Shown here in pieces: positions 1 to 8,229 of a stretch of 64,000 nt of DNA (position 1 is its first letter; each line of letters starts with the position of its first letter). The stretch covers positions 434,001 through 498,000 of the forward strand of contig NZ_JACHCN010000001.1 in the NCBI RefSeq assembly GCF_014205795.1. The letters run 5' to 3'. Below the pieces are notes generated by a model. The model saw only the letters and a list, made by a program, of their open reading frames with translations. It was not told the origin of the DNA and ran no database searches. The stretch is from Rhodanobacter sp. MP7CTX1 (GTDB lineage Bacteria; Pseudomonadota; Gammaproteobacteria; Xanthomonadales; Rhodanobacteraceae). A program made the position numbers and the translations under genes.

Positions 1-1
1 G

Positions 2-2293
2 GCGCTTGGTGAGGAATGGTGCGTTTCGTGGAAGATGTTCCTGGTCGATGGCACGCCGCTTCCACACGACCAGTGCCCGATGGCCGTGGCCATCCGTGAG
101 CAGCGACCGATACATGGCGCAGAGGCTGTGGCGGAGCGGCCCGATGGCAGCCGGCTAGCGTTCGCGGCCTATCCGACGCCGCTGTTCGATGAGGCCGGCG
201 TCATGGTTGGCGCGGTGAACATGTTGGTGGATGTCACCGAACACCAGAAAATCGAACGGGCCTTGCAGGACTTCAACGATACGCTCGAACGGCGCGTCCA
301 CGAGCGGACGCGCGAGGCAGAAGCGATCTACCAGGATCTGCATCGCAGCGAGCGCAATTTTGCGTTGCTGGTGGGCAGCATCGTCGACTACGCGGTTTAC
401 ATGCTCGATCCCCAGGGCAACGTCACTAACTGGAATCGCGGAGCGGAGCGGATCAAGGGTTACCTGGCCAAAGAGGTCGTGGGGCAGAATTTTTCGCGCT
501 TCTACACGCCCGAAGACCGTGCGCAAAACCTGCCGGCAAGGGCACTGGCCACCGCGCTGCGCGAGGGAAAATACGAGGCCGAAGGCTGGCGCGTGCGCAA
601 GGACGGCAGCCGGTTCTGGGCCAGCGTGGTCATCGATCCCATCTTCGACCAGGGCAGCCTGATCGGATTCGCCAAGATCACCCGCGACGTCACCGAACGC
701 AGGAAGAACGAGACCGCGCTGATCGAAAGCGAGCGTCAGTCGCGTGGCGTCATCGATACGGCGCTTGACGGCTTCGCGCAGCTGGATGCAACGGGGCTCA
801 TTCTGGAATGGAATCCACGTGCGCAGACCGTATTCGGCTGGACGCGCGAGGAAGCCGTGGGGAGCCGCCTGATCGACCTCGTGGTGGCTCCCGAGGATCA
901 GGCGCGATTTGCCGAGTATCTGCCGCCGACCCTGCGCTCGGCCCTGTCACCCAGTGGCGGCGGACAAATCGAAGCGATCACGCGCGAAGGGAAGAGGCTC
1001 ATCGTGGAGCTGAGCATCAGCGTGCTGGTGATGAATGACGGCATGCGATTCAATGTTTTCATGCGCGACCTCACCGAAAGGGTCCTGATCGAGGCGCAGC
1101 TGCGGCAGGCGCAGAAAATGGAGGCTGTCGGCCAGTTGACGGGCGGTATTGCCCACGATTTCAATAATCTTCTGCAGGGCATCATCGGCTCGCTCGACCT
1201 GATCCAGCTACGCATCAATGCCGGTCGCAGTGAGAATATCGGGCGCTTCGTTGAGGGCGCCCTGACGTCGGCGAATCGTGCCGCCGCGCTGACCCATCGG
1301 CTGCTGGCTTTCTCGCGACAGCAGCCGCTCGATCCACGCCCGATCGACGCGAATCCGCTGGTCACCTCCATGGAGGATCTGCTGCGGCGGACGATGGGTG
1401 AACAGATCCAGCTCGAGTTCGAACTGGCCGCCGACCTATGGTCGACGCTATGCGATCCCAACCAGCTGGAAAGCGCGCTGCTGAATCTGTCGATCAACGC
1501 ACGTGACGCCATGCCTGCGGGCGGTCGCCTGACCATCCGTTCGCACAACGCGGACATCGATTCGACGAAGGCGGGCACATTGCGCGACGTGGCCTACGGC
1601 CAGTACATCTGCATCGATGTCACGGACACCGGCACCGGAATGCCACAGGAGGTCGTCGAGCGCGCGTTCGATCCGTTCTTCACCACCAAGCCCACAGGAC
1701 ACGGCACCGGTCTCGGCCTGTCGATGGTGTACGGGTTCGCCCGCCAGTCGAACGGCCATTGCGAGATTCGCAGCAAACCGGGCCTTGGCACCTCGATCCT
1801 GCTGTACCTGCCCCGGAACAGCGCGGAGGTGCAGGCGCCTCCACCGGTGCTCGCGTCCCACAGTCCTGCCGGCAGGGGCGAAGTGGTGCTGGTCGTTGAG
1901 GACGAGCCGGTGGTGCGGAAGATTGTCCTCGAAGTGCTGGACCAGTTGGGATACCAGTCGATCGAAGCTGCCAGTGGCGAGGTGGGGATGGAGGTGCTGG
2001 GTTCAGGGCAGGCGATCGATCTGTTGATATCCGATATCGGTCTGCCGGGTTTGAACGGTCGCCTGCTTGCTGATGCAGCAAAACAGCTTCATCCCGGGAT
2101 CAAGGTCTTGCTGATGACCGGATACGCGTCGGGTGCCGCGCTGGCAGCTGGCTTCCTCGCGCCAGGCATGGAACTGATCACCAAGCCGTTCACCGTCCAG
2201 GCGCTGGCATTGCGAATACGCGAAATGATCGAGAACACCGAACACGGCATCCTGAGCCGCCGGTACCGTCAGAGCTTCAACGCTGACCGCTGA
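2..2293 (+). CDS. Hybrid sensor histidine kinase, multiple PAS domains, C-terminal receiver (5' end outside window)
   Basis: The frame is open from base 2, so the gene starts left of the window. The ATG at 35 is internal to a PAS domain, since PAS-like residues precede it. Counting from that ATG: PAS end (1-70), short coiled linker (~78-105), PAS (~110-230), PAS (~235-350), HisKA with phospho-acceptor His374 in AHDFNN, HATPase_c (NARDAMP, DTGTGMP, GTGLGLS), then a receiver domain (~625-740) with Asp667 in SDIGLP and Lys in TKPF. No membrane segment lies in the visible part, so it may be a cytosolic redox/light/ligand sensor. The hybrid layout implies autophosphorylation then intramolecular transfer to the receiver. 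It converges with, and overlaps by 25 bp, the response regulator on the other strand. Ligand unknown. Confidence 0.93.
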   Translation, partial: ALGEEWCVSWKMFLVDGTPLPHDQCPMAVAIREQRPIHGAEAVAERPDGSRLAFAAYPTPLFDEAGVMVGAVNMLVDVTEHQKIERALQDFNDTLERRVHERTREAEAIYQDLHRSERNFALLVGSIVDYAVYMLDPQGNVTNWNRGAERIKGYLAKEVVGQNFSRFYTPEDRAQNLPARALATALREGKYEAEGWRVRKDGSRFWASVVIDPIFDQGSLIGFAKITRDVTERRKNETALIESERQSRGVIDTALDGFAQLDATGLILEWNPRAQTVFGWTREEAVGSRLIDLVVAPEDQARFAEYLPPTLRSALSPSGGGQIEAITREGKRLIVELSISVLVMNDGMRFNVFMRDLTERVLIEAQLRQAQKMEAVGQLTGGIAHDFNNLLQGIIGSLDLIQLRINAGRSENIGRFVEGALTSANRAAALTHRLLAFSRQQPLDPRPIDANPLVTSMEDLLRRTMGEQIQLEFELAADLWSTLCDPNQLESALLNLSINARDAMPAGGRLTIRSHNADIDSTKAGTLRDVAYGQYICIDVTDTGTGMPQEVVERAFDPFFTTKPTGHGTGLGLSMVYGFARQSNGHCEIRSKPGLGTSILLYLPRNSAEVQAPPPVLASHSPAGRGEVVLVVEDEPVVRKIVLEVLDQLGYQSIEAASGEVGMEVLGSGQAIDLLISDIGLPGLNGRLLADAAKQLHPGIKVLLMTGYASGAALAAGFLAPGMELITKPFTVQALALRIREMIENTEHGILSRRYRQSFNADR

Positions 2294-2649
2294 ATGTCGA
2301 GCAGTTCCAGCGTGATCTCTTGCAGCGCCTGCACGCTCAATGGTTTGAGGACAATCCGGATCTGCGGGAACTCTGCCCTCAGCTCGGGCTGGTCCTTGCC
2401 TGACATCACCACAACCGGTATGCCACGAGTGACAAGGTCGAGCACGACGGGATGGGCGCTTTCGCCGCGCAACCCCATGTCGATGAAGGCGGCATCAATA
2501 TCACTGGTTTCGAGTTCGTTGAGGGCATCGAACAGGCTGAGGTTGACCAGGGTCTCCAGTCCCATGCCCCGCAGAGTGTCCTCCACCACCATGGCGACCA
2601 CCGGATCGTCTTCGACTATCAATACGCGCCGGGTTTTCAGTGACGACAT
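2269..2649 (-). CDS. Single-domain response regulator (CheY-like receiver)
   Basis: A 126-residue protein that is only a receiver domain: acidic pair EDD near residue 14, phospho-acceptor Asp in FIDMGLRG (~58), Ser in VVMSGK and Lys in LKPLS. It has no DNA-binding output, so it probably acts by protein contact or as a phosphate sink. Its 3' end overlaps the 3' end of the hybrid kinase by 25 bp on the opposite strand. The physical pairing suggests the two belong to one signalling unit, but that is inference. The ATG at 2649 is the first one in frame. Confidence 0.88.
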   Translation of the reverse strand: MSSLKTRRVLIVEDDPVVAMVVEDTLRGMGLETLVNLSLFDALNELETSDIDAAFIDMGLRGESAHPVVLDLVTRGIPVVVMSGKDQPELRAEFPQIRIVLKPLSVQALQEITLELLDIQRSALKL

Positions 2650-2798
2650 GGTCTGCCTTGCTCCGGCCGGGAGCGGCCCGCTATCGTCGGAAGTCTATGC
2701 TGTTCAGCGCGCCAATTGTGCGATCCGGCCAGGAATGTGTCCGTGATTTGATGGCCCATCACCTCAGTTGGACCGAGGAGTGACTTCGGTCGAGCACA

Positions 2799-3902
2799 CT
2801 ACGAAAGCAAAGGGAGCGCCGAGGGCTCGGTGATCAGACGGTGATTCTGTCGAGCACGCACCTTTGACATCACTTCGTAGGCAACCTTGCGAGCACGCAT
2901 GATGGAGCCCAGCGGTTGATGCGCGGCCAGCGCATGCCATGGATTGAACGCCATGCCGTCATCGATCGCCTCGGAGCGTGCCTCGGACCACGCTGTCTGC
3001 GCAGGCACGCTGAGCTGTGCCACGCTCAGGTAGGGACTTTTGTCCTGCGACCATTCCACCGAGGCATCTTCGATCGGCATGCTCGCCACGTCGGTGCACA
3101 GCTGCGCGCGAAGCTCCCACTCGCCGCCAAGCTGCGCGAAATGCTGGATCACCGCTTCGCGCAATCCGTTGGGCTTGTCGTGCAGGTCGACCGGGGCGTT
3201 CGTCAACGCCCGCAGTTCCGGTGATACCGGGACGAGCGATAGCTTCGCCACATAGCGGCCATAACGCACGGGCGCCTGCGTGAAATGGGTTTCGCCGAGG
3301 AGATTCGTTTCCGGGTGACCACCCAGGGCAATGACGGTTCCGCTCTTGCTGCCGAACGCCTCGATGAGCTTCTCGGTACCACGTGCTACGGCTGAAAACA
3401 CCTTCTTCAACGCTTCTCCCTTGTCGGTGGTGGCGGCCACCAGTTTCAGACTACCGAGAAAATGCCTGGCATCCTTCGCACCGAAGACGGGACCGTTGAT
3501 CATCACAAAATCCTGCGTCGCATCATTTTCCGAACCGGATACACGGTCGCCCGGCACGCCGATCAGCTTGATCGCCAGACCGCGCGGAGTGGACACCTTG
3601 TCGTCGAGCAGGTCGCCGGGAACGGTCGAGAAGCGCATTACCACTGGGTAGGTCCCGCCTTGAGCGAACAGGCCCTGCGCCAATTCCGGCGGCAACCCTT
3701 CCAGCACCCGCAATTCACCCGTCAGCAGGCCGTGGCTCTTTGCGTGCACGCTGCGCAATCCATGGTGGTTGTCGCGGAAAGTCGTCTCGTTGATCTTATG
3801 CAGGGCTTCAAGCAGCGCGTGAATGGTCTCGGCTTCGTCGGCTTCGGGTGTCTCCAGCGAGGAATCGTAATGCAGCAGTGAAGCGGGAATGAGATAAGAC
3901 AT
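2799..3902 (-). CDS. Catalase-family heme protein (SrpA-like)
   Basis: A 367-residue protein. I chose the ATG at 3902 because AGGAG lies 6 bases upstream; the open frame extends further but without protein-like sequence. The family is recognised from the distal-His-like segment VHAKSHG, the strand RFSTVPGD, the motif TPRGLAIK and the C-terminal FNPWHALAAHQPLGS block followed by a basic helix. It is shorter than monofunctional catalases (~480 aa) and lacks their C-terminal extension, which is typical of the small catalase-related subfamily. Such proteins usually act as peroxidases on organic peroxides. No signal peptide is seen. The two tiny membrane-protein genes just upstream are on the same strand. 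Confidence 0.87.
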   Translation of the reverse strand: MSYLIPASLLHYDSSLETPEADEAETIHALLEALHKINETTFRDNHHGLRSVHAKSHGLLTGELRVLEGLPPELAQGLFAQGGTYPVVMRFSTVPGDLLDDKVSTPRGLAIKLIGVPGDRVSGSENDATQDFVMINGPVFGAKDARHFLGSLKLVAATTDKGEALKKVFSAVARGTEKLIEAFGSKSGTVIALGGHPETNLLGETHFTQAPVRYGRYVAKLSLVPVSPELRALTNAPVDLHDKPNGLREAVIQHFAQLGGEWELRAQLCTDVASMPIEDASVEWSQDKSPYLSVAQLSVPAQTAWSEARSEAIDDGMAFNPWHALAAHQPLGSIMRARKVAYEVMSKVRARQNHRLITEPSALPLLS

Positions 3903-4038
3903 GTCGTTCTCCTGACTCTGAGCGCTTGTAAGAACACCGACGACATCTGCGTCGGGTGCATCACCGCCACAGCACTCATGCCGCCGTCTCGCGTTGGAGA
4001 GGACAGGCCCCGCATCTTCCACCAATGCGCCGCCTGGG

Positions 4039-4209
4039 CTAATGGGGCTGTACCGACGTGCTGCCTGGTGAACCACTGTCGAGCGGATGCATTGCTTGAT
4101 GCGTTGCACTCAGGTAGAGGCCCATCCCGAGCATGACGACAATCGAGATGACAAGGAAAAGGAATGCGATCCAGCGACTTCGCTTCTGCCGCATCGGCTT
4201 GTGAGGCAT
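4039..4209 (-). CDS. Small single-pass membrane protein, 56 aa
   Basis: A basic N-terminus (RQKRSR) precedes one hydrophobic helix (residues ~12-30), followed by a short polar tail rich in His, Ser and Gly. The start at 4209 is the ATG nearest the membrane segment. The GAAG upstream is a weak ribosome site, and a TTG or more upstream codon in frame is possible. It begins 11 bases after the DUF3309 gene stops, so the two are probably co-transcribed. No family is recognised; a small envelope-stress protein is a guess. Confidence 0.5.
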   Translation of the reverse strand: MPHKPMRQKRSRWIAFLFLVISIVVMLGMGLYLSATHQAMHPLDSGSPGSTSVQPH

Positions 4210-4220
4210 CAATGCGCGCT

Positions 4221-4379
4221 TCAAATGACGTGGAGCACCAGCAGCACAATCACGATGATGAGAACGATCCCGAGGCCGCTTATCGGCCGATAGCCCCATG
4301 AACGGCTATATCCCCACGTCGGCAGCGCACCGATCAAGAGCAAAATGAGGACGATGACGAGCAGCAATGAAATAGACAT
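4221..4379 (-). CDS. DUF3309 family small membrane protein, 52 aa
   Basis: A gene of 52 codons. It opens with a hydrophobic helix (residues 3-19), then the signature segment with ALPTWGYSRSWGY and RPISG (residues 18-34), then a second hydrophobic helix (36-50). This layout is that of the DUF3309 family, which is widespread in proteobacteria and of unknown function. The start ATG at 4379 immediately precedes the first helix. It leads a probable two-gene unit with the 56-residue membrane protein downstream. Confidence 0.85.
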   Translation of the reverse strand: MSISLLLVIVLILLLIGALPTWGYSRSWGYRPISGLGIVLIIVIVLLVLHVI

Positions 4380-4606
4380 GGGTGGTGTCCTTGTCGTCAG
4401 GTGCGATGAGCCCTAGGCAAGGTTCGCAGTGGACGGATCCTCGCGCAGAATTTCGAACCTACGCGCGATTTATCAACGGTAGCGATGCATCGGTGCATGC
4501 AGTGTCAATGTAATCCTCTCTGGCCGATCACAGCGCATGCACGGGAAATGACTTGACCCGCATGCGTGGCCAGCAATGCTGGGTGTCCATCATCAAGGAG
4601 ATCGTG

Positions 4607-5080
4607 ATGACCCTGTTCAAGCTAAGCGGCCTCAAGGTCGCCGTGCTCGCCACCAACGATTTCGAGCAATCCGAATTGACCGAACCAAAGCGGCTGTTGG
4701 AAGAGGCTGGGGCAAAGGTTGGCTGGCACCAAGCACATCAGGGCTTGGAGCAACAGGAATTGGGGCGGCACAGTGACCGTGGATGTGGCGCTGGAAGATG
4801 CGCAGTCGGCAAGCCATGGCACCCTGGCGCCATTCTCGACACGCGCGCAAATGTCTCTCGACGTGCGGCGGCTCGGTAGGTGGGGCACCGGCGACTGCCT
4901 GTCCAGGTTCGCCACCGCTGGGTCGCTGGCAACCGCTTCCAAGGCCGCCTGAAGGTAGTCGACATCTCCCCATCAGCATGGGTCGCCATGGCGCGAGCGG
5001 GCGCCCATCGCGCTGTCGACCAAGAGGTCACTCCAAGCAGGTTTCCTCGGGCCGGCTGGGCTCGTTGCGATCTCGGTCAG
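4607..5080 (+). pseudogene. PfpI/DJ-1 family (YhbO-like) pseudogene, several frameshifts
   Basis: The start (ATG 4607) and first ~35 codons match intact PfpI-family proteins: a beta-strand with VAVLATNDFEQSE, then TEPKRLLEEAGAKV. After about 4718 the similarity jumps frame: WSNRNWGGTVTVDVALEDA is in the frame read from 4719. Around 4945-5030 a third segment recalls the family's end (a VDQEV motif). The nucleophile-elbow Cys region (family motif AICHG) is not readable in any frame. Normal family members are ~180 aa. The first part is clear; the later matches are weaker and judged by eye. Confidence 0.6.
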
Positions 5081-5126
5081 GCGACCGACCCGGGCCCGTG
5101 AACGCATGGGTCGCAGACGTAAAAAA

Positions 5127-5151
5127 GCCCGCAGATGGGGAGTCTGCGGGC
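5127..5151 (-). terminator. Rho-independent terminator on the minus strand
   Basis: A perfect 9-bp stem (GCCCGCAGA/TCTGCGGGC) with a 7-base loop. Read on the minus strand it is followed by six T residues, the classic intrinsic form. On the plus strand no T-run follows. It therefore ends a transcript coming from the right (5152-5590), where no protein gene is evident on that strand. Confidence 0.75.
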
Positions 5152-5592
5152 CTTGGGGGATCCGTCTAATTGCATGGCAGAGGAGGGGAGCCTAGCCATG
5201 CGGTGGGAGCGGTGTCTCACGACACGCACTTAATGTACTAGACGGTTCGTTAATGAAGTGTGACCGAAAGAAGCTGCGCATTTCGTTGAACTTTGCGCGT
5301 TTGCGCAAACTTCGATGAACGCCCAACAAAGTTTGCACGTTCCAGAACGATGGCTTTGGCAAACTTTTCCAGCCAGGCTCCTGATCGGAAAGGAACGGCT
5401 CTGGTCTGCCATCGAATTAAGCTCGTCCGAGATGGACAGCTCCCAACTTCTTAGACCCCGGGGCCTGGATCTATTTCGGGCCGGTTTCTTGACGACGGAT
5501 TCCGAAGCTCTCGGAAAGCCTCATCTAAGGCCTCCTTTGTTAAGTTCTGGAAATGCGCGCTTCGGGTGGGCAATAGCTAGGGGCCCAGGTCA
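5152..5592. other. Non-coding stretch with hairpin and repeated GCAAACTT half-sites
   Basis: About 440 bases without a convincing gene. A 7-bp inverted repeat (GCATGGC 5172-5178, GCCATGC 5195-5201) sits next to the terminator, as in a small RNA. Further right is a perfect 12-bp palindrome GTTTGCGCAAAC (5299-5310), plus AAGTTTGC (5329-5336) and GCAAACTT (5359-5366), which share its half-site. These look like protein-binding sites. A minus-strand small RNA is possible but unproven. Confidence 0.35.
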
Positions 5593-6144
5593 GTGGATGC
5601 AGGGACGAAACTGAGCGAACGCGACGTCTGCACAAAGTTCATCACCCCGGCCTTGGTCGCCGCCGGGTGGGACGTGCAAACACAGATTCGCGAGGAAGTC
5701 GGCTTCACCAAGGGCCGCATCATCGTCCGGGGTGGGCTGGTTACCAGGGGAAAGGCCAAGCGGGCCGACTATGTCCTCTACTACAAGCATCTGCCGCTGG
5801 CGCTGATCGAGGCTAAGGATCAGACCCGCGCCATTGCTGATGGCACGCAGCAGGCGCTGGGCTACGCCGCCACGCTCGATATCCCATACGTCTTCTCCTC
5901 AAACGGCAAAGGATTTCAGCTTCACGACCGCACCGGAACCTCCGAGCAGCTCGAGCAGTCGCTGGCGATGGATAGATTTCCCAGCCCCACCGAACTTTGG
6001 GACCGCTACCGACGCTGGAAGAGGTTCGCTCCAGAGCAAGAAAGCGCGGTGCTGCAGGCGAATTTCGACGAAGCAGGCGCGTTGATACCCCATAAAAATA
6101 TCGCGCAGAGCCACTTCGCTCTCACGACGCGATCGAAGTTTTAG
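5593..6144 (+). pseudogene. Type I restriction enzyme R subunit, N-terminal fragment (HsdR_N)
   Basis: A GTG-started frame of 183 codons. It opens like EcoEI-type HsdR proteins: the nuclease domain contains LIEAKDQTR (PD-(E/D)xK family core, residues ~76-86) followed by QALGYAA and PYVFSSNGKGFQLHD. An intact R subunit is ~800-1000 residues with SF2 helicase motifs. Here the frame ends at 6144, shortly after the linker, and no helicase motif, hsdM or hsdS is present. It is thus a remnant of a lost restriction-modification system. The final ~18 codons are unlike the family and probably read into unrelated DNA. Confidence 0.72.
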
Positions 6145-6154
6145 CTCTTCAACG

Positions 6155-6184
6155 AATCGGTCCATCCTTGGGGATGAACCGATT
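6155..6184. terminator. Strong hairpin between HsdR fragment and SDR gene
   Basis: A 13-bp stem with one G-T/G-U mismatch (AATCGGTCCATCC versus GGATGAACCGATT) and a 4-base loop. It lies 10 bases beyond the HsdR fragment and 127 bases from the convergent SDR stop. There is no T-run on either strand, so it is either a Rho-aided terminator or a leftover inverted repeat. Confidence 0.4.
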
Positions 6185-6310
6185 GTCCAAGGCGTCAACT
6201 TCCCAAAGGCAGTTGCACGATGACCGTGCAACCGATGCGGCTCGATCGATGGGATTTCGGCCTCACTGCACTGCCGTGGGCGATGAGCACGCGGCCTCCT
6301 CGGGAGCCAG

Positions 6311-7093
6311 TTAGATTTGCGACTGCCCGCCGTCAACGACGAGCTCGGTAGCCGTTATATAGCTGGCTTCATCGGATGCAAGAAACGACATCGCGCCGGC
6401 AATTTCGTCTGCCGATCCCGGCCGACCCAGTGGCGTGATTTCGGATGTTTGCGCCATGAACTGCTCAATCTGTTCGTCGCTGAAGCCCAGTTCGGTTTTG
6501 TACGCGGGTGTTACCACGGTTCCCGGCGCAACGATGTTGACGCGAATGCCTCGGCCCCTCAGATCAACGGACCAGGTCCTCACGAACGAGCGCAAGGCAG
6601 CCTTCGTCGCTGCGTACACGCTGAAGGCGGGAAATGCCTTGACCGCGGCGATTGATCCCGTGATCACGATCGAACCGCCTGACGACATCAACGGCAGCGC
6701 CTTCTGAACCGTAAATAGCGTCCCTTTTACGTTGATGTCGAAGTACTTGTGGAACTGCGCTTCCGTAATCTCGCCGAGGGGCGCGAACTCGCCACCGCCG
6801 GCGTTGGCCAGCAGTATGTCGAGCCGTTCCTCCACCTCTTCAATGAGCCCGAATACGCGATCGAGATCGGCGTTCTTTGAAACGTCGCCTTGGACGGCCG
6901 TGGCGTGATGGCCGATTTCGGCGATGGCCGAATCCAACTCACTTTGGCGTCGACCGGTGATGTAGACCTTGGCCCCCTCCAGCGCAAGTCGCTTGGCCGC
7001 TGCAAGTCCAATCCCTGAACTGCCGCCGGTAACCAATGCGACTTTGCCGGCATGCCGTTCGGCGTTGATCTTGGTGTGATCGAGGATGTTCAT
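6311..7093 (-). CDS. SDR family NAD(P)-dependent oxidoreductase
   Basis: A 260-residue classical short-chain dehydrogenase. Cofactor motif TGGSSGIG near residue 20, the NAG element LLANAGGG, catalytic Ser in ITGSIA and the YAATK Tyr/Lys pair, with a C-terminal VDGG. The chosen ATG (7093) has GGAG 6 bases upstream. An Arg in TGRR after the second strand suggests NADPH preference. It is transcribed divergently from a LysR regulator 127 bp away, the usual arrangement for a regulator and its target. Substrate unknown. Confidence 0.92.
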   Translation of the reverse strand: MNILDHTKINAERHAGKVALVTGGSSGIGLAAAKRLALEGAKVYITGRRQSELDSAIAEIGHHATAVQGDVSKNADLDRVFGLIEEVEERLDILLANAGGGEFAPLGEITEAQFHKYFDINVKGTLFTVQKALPLMSSGGSIVITGSIAAVKAFPAFSVYAATKAALRSFVRTWSVDLRGRGIRVNIVAPGTVVTPAYKTELGFSDEQIEQFMAQTSEITPLGRPGSADEIAGAMSFLASDEASYITATELVVDGGQSQI

Positions 7094-7152
7094 GTGCTCT
7101 CCAGTAGGGCGATTGCGCCCGGTGAGCCCAGTTAATGGGTCCCTGTTTCGAT

Positions 7153-7198
7153 GGATAAACGGGCTCTTCGTGTTTTGTTTATCCACATGGGTAGATAA
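7153..7198. promoter_or_regulatory. Candidate LysR operator in the SDR/lysR divergent promoter
   Basis: Inside the 127-bp gap there is a perfect 8-bp inverted repeat (GGATAAAC 7153-7160, GTTTATCC 7177-7184). Overlapping it is TTATC (7179-7183)/GATAA (7194-7198), which fits the T-N11-A style of LysR sites. Its position between two divergent starts supports a regulatory role. The site is seen; the binding protein is inferred. Confidence 0.45.
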
Positions 7199-7220
7199 TC
7201 GAGTGGCACGAGGAACGGCC

Positions 7221-8120
7221 ATGGATCATCTGCAAGCCATTCGAGTTTTCTGCCGTGTGGTTGAGACCGGCGCCTTCAACCGCGCTGCCCGATCCCTCCA
7301 AATGCCCAATGCCACGGTGAGCAAGTGGATCCGATCCTTGGAGGTGCACCTCGGCGTCCCGCTTCTTGAGCGCAGTACGCGCCGCCTGCGGGTCACCCAT
7401 GAGGGCACGGCCTACTACGAACGCATGCGCCAACTACTGGCCGAGTTGGATGATGTCGAGTCCACCTTGGGCCGCACTCACACCAACCCGCGAGGTCGCC
7501 TACGCGTCGATACCGGCGGCTCCACAGCCAGCGGCATTCTCATCCCGGCCCTGCCAGAGTTCCGAGATCGCTACCCGGACATTCACCTGGAAATCGGTGT
7601 GACCGATCGAGTGGTCGACGTCATTGGCGAGAATATCGACTGCGCCATCCGAAGTACTGCCAGCGACGTTGCACTTATCGCCCATCGCATCGGCAAACTT
7701 AAGTGGACGACCTGTGCCAGCCCAGCTTACCTGGCGCGCTACGGCACGCCCGACCATCCGAAGCAGATCCTCGAAGGAAACTACCCCGTGGCAGGCTATT
7801 TTTCTGCGCGCACCAGGGTCGTCCAGCCGCTCCACTTTCGGGACCATGGGGACTCTTTTCAAATCGACCCTCGAACGAGCGTCATCGTGAACGAGAGCAA
7901 TGCACATCTCGCGACAGCATTGGCGGGTCTCGGTCTTATCCACACGCTTGATTTCATGGTGCGCCCCGCGATCGCCCGAGGCGAGCTGATGCCGATACTG
8001 GAGCCGTGGCGTCCTGAGCCGCTGGACGTCTATATCGTGTACCCGCCAAGCCGGCAGCTAAGTGCAAAAGTCCGCGTCTTTGTCAGTTGGATCACCGAAG
8101 TCTATAAACGGTATCAATAG
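7221..8120 (+). CDS. LysR family transcriptional regulator
   Basis: 299 residues from the ATG at 7221 (GAGG 6-7 bases upstream; the longer frame to 7086 overlaps the divergent gene's start). N-terminal winged HTH (residues ~1-60, with FNRAARSLQMPNATVSKWI), then a linker helix and a type 2 periplasmic-binding-like effector domain (~90-295). It probably controls the divergent SDR gene through the inverted repeats in the shared promoter, and itself by autoregulation. Effector unknown. Confidence 0.92.
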   Translation: MDHLQAIRVFCRVVETGAFNRAARSLQMPNATVSKWIRSLEVHLGVPLLERSTRRLRVTHEGTAYYERMRQLLAELDDVESTLGRTHTNPRGRLRVDTGGSTASGILIPALPEFRDRYPDIHLEIGVTDRVVDVIGENIDCAIRSTASDVALIAHRIGKLKWTTCASPAYLARYGTPDHPKQILEGNYPVAGYFSARTRVVQPLHFRDHGDSFQIDPRTSVIVNESNAHLATALAGLGLIHTLDFMVRPAIARGELMPILEPWRPEPLDVYIVYPPSRQLSAKVRVFVSWITEVYKRYQ

Positions 8121-8229
8121 GTTCTCTTTGTCTATACCTCCGTTTGCTACTGGATCAACCAAACAACAATGGGCCCATGGCTCAACCCCACGCTTGTCCA
8201 GTTACTTACGCGCCAAGAGCAGGGAATGG

